This document shows, piece by piece, positions 59,008 to 64,000 of a DNA stretch of 64,000 nt; positions within the stretch are counted from its first letter, which is position 1, and each line of letters begins with the position of its first letter. The DNA is from JADHUC01 sp964623055 (GTDB lineage Bacteria > Planctomycetota > Planctomycetia > Pirellulales > Pirellulaceae). Both the position numbers and the translations under genes were made by a program. A model generated the notes under the pieces. It saw nothing but the letters and a program-made list of their open reading frames with translations. It had not been told where the DNA came from and did no database searches. The stretch is from contig CAZURK010000025.1 in assembly GCA_964623055.1 (NCBI GenBank), forward strand, positions 18,792 to 82,791, read 5' to 3'.

Positions 59008-59107
59008 CGTTCGAGAGGTTGCTGTCGCAGGACGGGACAATGGTCCCATCCTACGTAGCTTGGGACCATTGTCCCGAGCGAGAAACATGACAGTTATTTC
59101 TCGAACG
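59008..59107. repeat. ~100-bp nested palindromic element downstream of the DUF1559 gene
   Basis: Inner arms CGGGACAATGGTCCCA (59033-59048) and TGGGACCATTGTCCCG (59061-59076) are perfect 16-bp inverted repeats with a 12-bp spacer containing CTACGTAG. Outer arms CGTTCGAGA (59008-59016) and TCTCGAACG (59099-59107) are also perfect. It begins 3 bp after the stop of the 59111 gene and separates it from the BlaI operon. Terminator or mobile repeat. Confidence 0.7.
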
Positions 59108-59110
59108 ATC

Positions 59111-61510
59111 CTACGGCAGCCTCACCATTTCGCCGCCTGACTTGGTGAATAGCCCTTTGAGCATGTCTGCGTCAATCGACTCGGCGATGAAATGAGCGCT
59201 GCCGTCGACAAACGCAGCCAGGAAGCCGCCCGGACGCAGCCCAACCAGTCCGCGCATGGGATCCTCTTTGTTGGGCGCGAAATCGCCCGGCTTGGTCCAA
59301 ATCACGGCCGATTTATCGGGAACCTCCACCACGACGACTGTATTTGACGTGCCGTCAGTAATCTGCGCCATGCGAGTCCCGATTTTGTCCCTTGGTTTGT
59401 CCTCGGGCCGCGGTCGGACAAAAACGCCATCGGCCCCACCGACGCCGAGATAGTTCGTCATGCCTGGCTTGGCCTTCGATTCCGGCGACCGGTAGACATC
59501 CGGCATCTGTTCGATCAACTTCTTGTTGTGCGGACTGTCCCACGGTTCCTCCAAATGGAATTGTTCATAAAGATCGGCTCCCTCGACGAATGGCAGAATA
59601 TGAACACGCCAACTGAGCAAAGGCTTGCCGTCCTTGTCGGCATTGTAGCCAGCCGGAAATGCCCTGTAGGTATCGTGGAAGTTCATCAAGGCGATCACGA
59701 TGTTTCTGAGGTTATTGATGCTCTGCGTGCGACGCGCCGCCCGTCTTGCGCCCCCGACAGTCGGCAAGGCCAACGCGGCGACAACCGGCACACAGGCCCC
59801 AATGTTCCTGCCGGGCAGTGTCCCATGGCTGACCAGTTCCACGCCATCCGCCGTGCGGCTCACGGCGATTACGGTTGGCTGCAAGTGACTTACGATCGTC
59901 TCCGCCGGAGGAAGATTGGGAGTATCCTCAGGCCCGAAGAGTGGGCCGAGTGAATGAAGCAACCTCGGCACCAACGGCAATACGGTTTCCGCGACCACGC
60001 GTGTGTCTATGTAAGCCAGTGCCAGTGTTTTCGCATTTCCGGCGAACAGATTCGCCACGTCCGGATGCTGTGCCAGCGATGGGCCGTCGCCGCCGTTTGA
60101 AAGAAGCGGATTCATCATCTGCGGCGTTGCCGTAATGAACAACTCGTCGTCGGTCAGGCACCAAGACGGAGCGACGGGGATTCGGGGGTGGCCAAACTCC
60201 AGCGTGTGAACGGTATGTCCATTGACGGTGTCCGCCGTAAGCGACGGACCTCCCTGCCCAGCCTGTTCCAAGCCGCCCTTCGCCGTTGCCAACAGGATTT
60301 CGTGCACCCGCTCCAGCTTCTGTCGATCGCGTACTTGTATCGCAAGCGTCCAACCGCTTACAAGCGAGTTCGGTCCCGGCTGGGCAAAGATCCGCCAAGT
60401 ATCGCCCAGCGATTTCAGTAAGTCCTCGCGAATACTGAAATCAAGGTGCTGCTCGGCCTGCGTCAGCCCTTCCCGCATCTGCTCGGCCTGTCTTGGCTCG
60501 ATCTGTCCGACCAAGTTCATCACCTGATCCAGAAGCCCCGCTGCATCGAGCTTGAACGCAACGGCAGCAGGAGCATCGTGTCCGATCACTTTCAGGTCGT
60601 CGGCTGCAAGCGGTTTCGCGTCGATCCACGACAACAGGCCCGTACCCGTTCCGTCGACCGCAAGCAACGATCGGCTTACACAACCTTTGTCGTCCATCCC
60701 GCTGACGGTTGTGAAACTCTGGACCTTGTCCAAACCTAGTACCGAAAGATGCCGAGCCATCGCGGCGGGATCGCTCTGCTTGACTACAATCTCCAACAGG
60801 CCGTTCACGTCTACATACATCATCGACGAGACTCGCGGCACCGACAGCCTGGCTTGAATGTCCGTCAGCCAATCTGGCGCCTGGCCGCCAGCGCGCTGCA
60901 TCAGACCTTCCAACGATCCATCACCAAGGCCAACAAGCAGATACCTGCCGGCAACTCCCCAGGTGAGTGTCGGACCATCTTCCTCCAGCAGAATGCGTGA
61001 GAATGTGCGGTTGCCCAATTGGACAGAGGAAACCCTTCCCTCCAGAACTCGTCCCTGGAGCTTCTCCAGCACCTTCTGTACTTCGGCCGCATCGTCATCC
61101 ACACGAAGCAGCCCCCCGCCTTTCACTACGGGCGCACCATTGCCCCCGAAACGCAGGTCGGAGAGGAAGAAGGCACCCGGTTTGCCCTGCATGAGTTGCA
61201 ATAGCTTGCTCACGTCTTCGAGCTGCTGCTGTGCCTCCGGATCGTTAGACGCCGTTAGGCTGATCGCATCGAGAAACTTGTTGCGGGCTTTCGCCAGAAA
61301 CTCTTGGATCCCCGGCTCGGCCGGTAACTGTTCCGTTTGGTTGCTGCTTGTCGCGTCGGGCGTTGCGGTGCCAGCCCAGGATGCATAGAGAAGGCACTCG
61401 CTTGGTGCGACTCTCGCCGCCAGCGGATCTTGCTCAGTCGGAGGTAGCGACTGCATGCTGAAGCCGCCGCCAAGCAGCAATAGAATGAGAAGCTCAACGA
61501 GAGTCATCAT
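59111..61510 (-). CDS. Exported/anchored protein with C-terminal DUF1559-type module
   Basis: 799 residues from the first of two ATGs at 61510 (AGGAG-ATCA upstream; the second ATG at 61507 is equally placed). One N-terminal hydrophobic segment (LVELLILLLLGGGFSM), with a Pro-rich stretch after. The central ~500 residues (ECLLYASWAGTATPD; GGLLRVDDDAAEVQKVLEKL) resemble DUF3352-type exported proteins. The C-terminus has the pilin-like RTQSINNLRNIVIALMNFHD, GKPLLSWRVHILPFVEGADL, ITDGTSNTVVVVEVPD and DGSAHFIAESIDADML, the DUF1559 (SBP_bac_10) signature. Function unknown; common in planctomycetes. Precedes the BlaI operon and follows the HEAT protein gene on the same strand. Confidence 0.85.
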   Translation of the reverse strand: MMTLVELLILLLLGGGFSMQSLPPTEQDPLAARVAPSECLLYASWAGTATPDATSSNQTEQLPAEPGIQEFLAKARNKFLDAISLTASNDPEAQQQLEDVSKLLQLMQGKPGAFFLSDLRFGGNGAPVVKGGGLLRVDDDAAEVQKVLEKLQGRVLEGRVSSVQLGNRTFSRILLEEDGPTLTWGVAGRYLLVGLGDGSLEGLMQRAGGQAPDWLTDIQARLSVPRVSSMMYVDVNGLLEIVVKQSDPAAMARHLSVLGLDKVQSFTTVSGMDDKGCVSRSLLAVDGTGTGLLSWIDAKPLAADDLKVIGHDAPAAVAFKLDAAGLLDQVMNLVGQIEPRQAEQMREGLTQAEQHLDFSIREDLLKSLGDTWRIFAQPGPNSLVSGWTLAIQVRDRQKLERVHEILLATAKGGLEQAGQGGPSLTADTVNGHTVHTLEFGHPRIPVAPSWCLTDDELFITATPQMMNPLLSNGGDGPSLAQHPDVANLFAGNAKTLALAYIDTRVVAETVLPLVPRLLHSLGPLFGPEDTPNLPPAETIVSHLQPTVIAVSRTADGVELVSHGTLPGRNIGACVPVVAALALPTVGGARRAARRTQSINNLRNIVIALMNFHDTYRAFPAGYNADKDGKPLLSWRVHILPFVEGADLYEQFHLEEPWDSPHNKKLIEQMPDVYRSPESKAKPGMTNYLGVGGADGVFVRPRPEDKPRDKIGTRMAQITDGTSNTVVVVEVPDKSAVIWTKPGDFAPNKEDPMRGLVGLRPGGFLAAFVDGSAHFIAESIDADMLKGLFTKSGGEMVRLP

Positions 61511-61623
61511 TGATCTCCTGGTAAGAGAAACTGATACCCATTGTGCGACGCTCTTGGATGCGCACGTTGCCGTTAGTTCGCGAGCCAAGGCGAAAGATTG
61601 TCGGCAGGCTCAAGAGAATCTCG

Positions 61624-63420
61624 CTATTCTTCGGATGGAGCCCGTGCGTTTTCGGTGATTCTATATCGAATCATCGCGAACTGAAGAAGGACGCTTGTCT
61701 TGACGATCTGCAGTAGTCCCACGTTACCATCCCGCGTTTTGACGACGAATGTGTCAGGCTGATTCTCAGTTCCTGTCTGTGGGCTCATCCAGGCAAGTTC
61801 GCTCTTCTCCGCTGGGCGGCGGTTGAGGATCTCCTTAAGCTTTTCAATGCTCATCTCGTCGAACGATCGTGGGAGCACTCGCCGCGCTACCATATCCAGG
61901 CCGACTAATTGCACGATCTTGCTGGGCCGTGCGGTCCCGTCGCCTGGCGCTCCGCCCATGTAGGCGACTCGTGACTCATTTGTGATGACGTCGATCCCCT
62001 GCTCCCGACACCAAGGAACGAGCTTTTCGTCCCTGTAAAACGCGTGAGTCGAAGATGCACCCTCCGGGACGAGCGAATCCGGTGGCGAAATGGTGCGTCC
62101 CGTCTCCAGATCGAGCAGGAATGTTCTACCGCGCGCCGGCGTCTGGAGTGTGGGTTCGACCAACGGCCCCAGCGCGACATCCCCTTGCTTGCGCGGCGTT
62201 GGGGCCGGCTGAGGCGCTTGTTTGACGTCTGGATCGACCCACATCCGGTAGCGAATCCGACGGGTCTCGGAGCCTTCGGTTCGCGGAAACACTTGTACGA
62301 CGCCCCGTCCTCCTTCGCGGGTGGTGAACAGGAACGTGCCGACCTGATCACGCTTGTAGTCCCTGCGGCTCTTCCCAAACGGCACAAGTGTGCTCCTGGC
62401 TTCTCGACCGAGTTTCATTGGCCGACCGCTCCGGATCTCTTCTTCGAGTGTCTCCCAGCGACCGTTTGGGATGAGCCACACATGGAGGTCTTTTCCGTCG
62501 ATTCCGCGCGTGTCGATCCCGTTCTGCACATACCAGCGTGCGAATCCTTCGGAGGCCGAGCCCTGAAACCCTTCAAATTGCTCGAAGACACGGCCCGAGT
62601 CGAAGTCGATGTGTGACTTGGCATTCCAGTAGATGCTCGGTTCGAGCTGGACCTCGCGAATCGGTCCCAGCCGCACCTCAGCCCCGATTGGAAACAAGGG
62701 ACCAAATCGAGCCATGCCGGCCTCGTGGACGAGATCCTTGTCGCGTTTTGCTGTTTCGACGGACAACAGCTCTTGCTGCGATACGAACTCATCGAGGTGA
62801 TCAGCCCACCACCGTTCCCAGTGTTCCATGCGCTCTGCAAACATTCGTCGTTTTGTAGCCTGCTGCTCCTCCGTTCCGCCCAGAAAGACGTGCCTCAGTT
62901 TGTCCCTTTGACCTTCTGGCGGTTCGTGGTGCCCCGTGATTTTGGACAGCGCATCCAGGATCTCGTTGACCGGACGCCCGTAACCTACGCTGTCATCGTC
63001 GTCGGGATGCCGCTCGTGCTGTTTCATGAAGGCCCACAAGTCCGCGTCATGAACGGATACGCCACAATCGGAGCCTCTCCCTCGCAACAACCTGGGGATC
63101 GCGCGAATCAGAGCGGGCACAGCCCGCGGATCGTCGATGGCTCGCAAGGTGAAGCCCAGCGCCCGAAGAGTCTGATCGCGATGTGTGCGATCCAGTTCGG
63201 CAACCAGTTCCGGGACCGCCGGTTTGCCGATTTCGACCAGTTCGCGAATGGCTGCCGCCCACTCGTCGTTACGGCAGAAGACACGATGCTGACGCAATAT
63301 GCAGATCTGTTCCCGGACACGCTGCGTCACGTCATCTTTCTGAACATCCGCCGCTTGCGTCATCGCCAGTGGCAGGGCAACCATCAGCCAACAGGCCACA
63401 CTCGCCGACTGCACGTTCAT
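61624..63420 (-). CDS. Exported HEAT-repeat-containing protein of unknown function
   Basis: 598 residues, ribosome site AGGAGCGACTC, Sec leader (SASVACWLMVALPLAMTQA-AD). Residues ~54-115 contain HEAT-like helices (WAAAIRELVEIGKPAVPELV; DDPRAVPALIRAIPRLL). The remaining ~450 residues are mixed alpha/beta (TREGGRGVVQVFPRTEG; TRDGNVGLLQIVKTSVLLQF) with no catalytic motif that I recognise. The last domain resembles the 'TREGG.GILQI' segments seen in secreted planctomycete proteins associated with M56 sensors, so a link with the BlaI/M56 operon is possible. 113 bp separate it from the DUF1559 gene. Confidence 0.8.
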   Translation of the reverse strand: MNVQSASVACWLMVALPLAMTQAADVQKDDVTQRVREQICILRQHRVFCRNDEWAAAIRELVEIGKPAVPELVAELDRTHRDQTLRALGFTLRAIDDPRAVPALIRAIPRLLRGRGSDCGVSVHDADLWAFMKQHERHPDDDDSVGYGRPVNEILDALSKITGHHEPPEGQRDKLRHVFLGGTEEQQATKRRMFAERMEHWERWWADHLDEFVSQQELLSVETAKRDKDLVHEAGMARFGPLFPIGAEVRLGPIREVQLEPSIYWNAKSHIDFDSGRVFEQFEGFQGSASEGFARWYVQNGIDTRGIDGKDLHVWLIPNGRWETLEEEIRSGRPMKLGREARSTLVPFGKSRRDYKRDQVGTFLFTTREGGRGVVQVFPRTEGSETRRIRYRMWVDPDVKQAPQPAPTPRKQGDVALGPLVEPTLQTPARGRTFLLDLETGRTISPPDSLVPEGASSTHAFYRDEKLVPWCREQGIDVITNESRVAYMGGAPGDGTARPSKIVQLVGLDMVARRVLPRSFDEMSIEKLKEILNRRPAEKSELAWMSPQTGTENQPDTFVVKTRDGNVGLLQIVKTSVLLQFAMIRYRITENARAPSEE

Positions 63421-63806
63421 GAGTCGCTCCTTACTCTATTGACGTCACCGATCGGTTCGGCCGGCCAACTACTTGGGAACGTTCGAGGAACAAGTGTCGC
63501 ATCAGCCGGGACGCGCTAGCGTCCGGTTCCCAGAAACCGCGGACTAGCGCCCAGCGGCTGATTCCGAAACGCGACAGTTGTTCCCCGAAAGACTCCTACC
63601 GCCCTAACATCCCTCGAAGGCCGGACGCTCATTGCGGGGCAACGAATAGAGGCCGCCCGAATTCATGATGGGCGATGTGGAGCCATCGGTCAATGGTTGT
63701 CAACCCGATCGAGCTGGTAGGCGGGAACGACTGGAGTGAAGGGGACAGTTCCGTCCTCGCTGCGCTAAGCTTGCGCGAAAGCCGCTCACAGTCACCGACC
63801 ATTGGT
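63421..63806. other. Intergenic region with palindromic repeat
   Basis: 386 bp without a supportable gene. It holds the palindromic element at 63487-63584. A short plus-strand frame across 63675-63923 is on the opposite strand of the clearly coding partial gene at 63807 and looks like noise. Confidence 0.5.
63487..63584. repeat. 98-bp palindromic intergenic element
   Basis: Ends GGAACAAGTGTCGC (63487-63500) and GCGACAGTTGTTCC (63571-63584) match at 13 of 14; next to them ATCAGCCG (63501-63508) and CGGCTGAT (63555-63562) are perfect. An inner GGACGC-GCTA-GCGTCC hairpin lies in the left half. The GGACGCTAGCGTCC core is, from memory, a recurrent planctomycete intergenic motif. No gene inside. 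Confidence 0.7.
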
Positions 63807-64000
63807 TCACTCTTTCTTGGGACCTGCCTGACGTCTCATCTGCTGGAAGAGCGCTCGGCGCCGTTCATTAATATTGTCCTCAGAAGTTTTGTCCTCAGAC
63901 AGGACCTGCACCACGAAGGCTAACGTCTTCTCGCTCACCGGTGTAACACCCAGTACGACGCAGTGTCCCAGCGGCGCAGCGATGTCCGTTTGGAGCTCTA
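63807..64000 (-). CDS. C-terminal fragment of an unrecognised protein (partial, off right edge)
   Basis: Open from the window edge to a TGA at 63809-63807: 63 residues ending QQMRRQAGPKKE. The fragment ELQTDIAAPLGHCVVLGVTP, then VSEKTLAFVVQVLSEDKTSE, has a beta-strand-rich 'PLGH.VVLG.TP....L.FVVQV' pattern that I recall from exported planctomycete proteins, but I cannot name the family. It was recognised from codon-consistent coding on the minus strand. It would be upstream of the HEAT gene on the same strand, separated by the palindromic element. Confidence 0.6.
   Translation of the reverse strand, partial: ELQTDIAAPLGHCVVLGVTPVSEKTLAFVVQVLSEDKTSEDNINERRRALFQQMRRQAGPKKE

Noticed and set aside
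63675..63923. Plus-strand 82-residue gene at the right end
   Set aside because: The opposite strand (63807-64000) reads as a better coding sequence with a clean stop, and the plus-strand peptide has no recognisable features.

Overview
The window looks like a planctomycete chromosome segment, most likely from the Pirellulales side of the phylum. The evidence is the gene content: two BlaI/M56 (BlaR1-like) pairs, secreted sulfatase, ThuA, DUF4091 and Gfo/Idh/MocA proteins with Sec or Tat leaders, carboxypeptidase-regulatory-like repeats joined to a TlpA domain, DUF1559-type C-terminal modules, TIGR03067 and EF-hand proteins, squalene-cyclase-like repeat proteins, and many palindromic intergenic repeats. 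I saw no tRNA, rRNA or CRISPR array. Assignments rest on reading the sequence, not on database searches.

Layout. 1-2837 (minus): a BlaI-type repressor translationally coupled to an M56 peptidase that runs off the left edge. 3034-10121 (minus): a tightly packed 13-gene run of small enzymes, namely LOG, four GNATs (one broken), adenosine deaminase, three cupins, a SnoaL-like protein, a hypothetical and a 2-keto-4-pentenoate hydratase/FAH-type protein. 10334-14490: exported metallophosphoesterase (plus), a small conserved protein, and a tungsten-type aldehyde:ferredoxin oxidoreductase with its four-cluster ferredoxin (minus). 14870-30081: exported hydrolases and carbohydrate-related genes (CocE-type hydrolase, Gfo/Idh/MocA, exported methyltransferase, two DUF4091-like proteins, ThuA, terpenoid-cyclase-like repeat protein, UroD-like protein).

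30103-42227 is a signalling block: a stand-alone receiver, a zinc-ribbon/PEBP protein, an MnmE-like GTPase, an Hpt protein, a receiver-HD-GYP regulator, and a 2020-residue pseudokinase-AAA-TPR-GAF-histidine kinase-REC-REC hybrid, followed by a TolB-like/TPR membrane protein. 42255-64000 is mainly envelope/exported proteins: a zinc-ribbon membrane protein with a frameshifted DUF1559-type tail, a sulfatase, an MBL-fold protein, a carboxypeptidase-regulatory/TlpA gene split by an in-frame TGA, a 12-EF-hand protein, the second BlaI/M56 pair with a convincing double operator, a DUF1559 protein, a HEAT protein, and a gene running off the right edge.

The most interesting points are: (1) a 122-bp palindromic element flanked by a 4-bp TGCA duplication, inserted in frame inside a signal peptide (22101-22230), so that a deduced 35-residue leader became 77 residues; (2) an in-frame TGA followed 11 nt later by a perfect 8-bp hairpin, with the TlpA domain continuing in the same frame, which is either a nonsense break or a selenocysteine candidate; (3) an N-terminal kinase domain that has lost its catalytic residues, fused to a giant hybrid histidine kinase; (4) BlaI/M56 pairs whose sensor halves are PDZ or carboxypeptidase-regulatory-like domains. 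Three genes are broken in the window (7.5, 42.8 and 50.1 kb), so sequence or assembly error must be considered for each.
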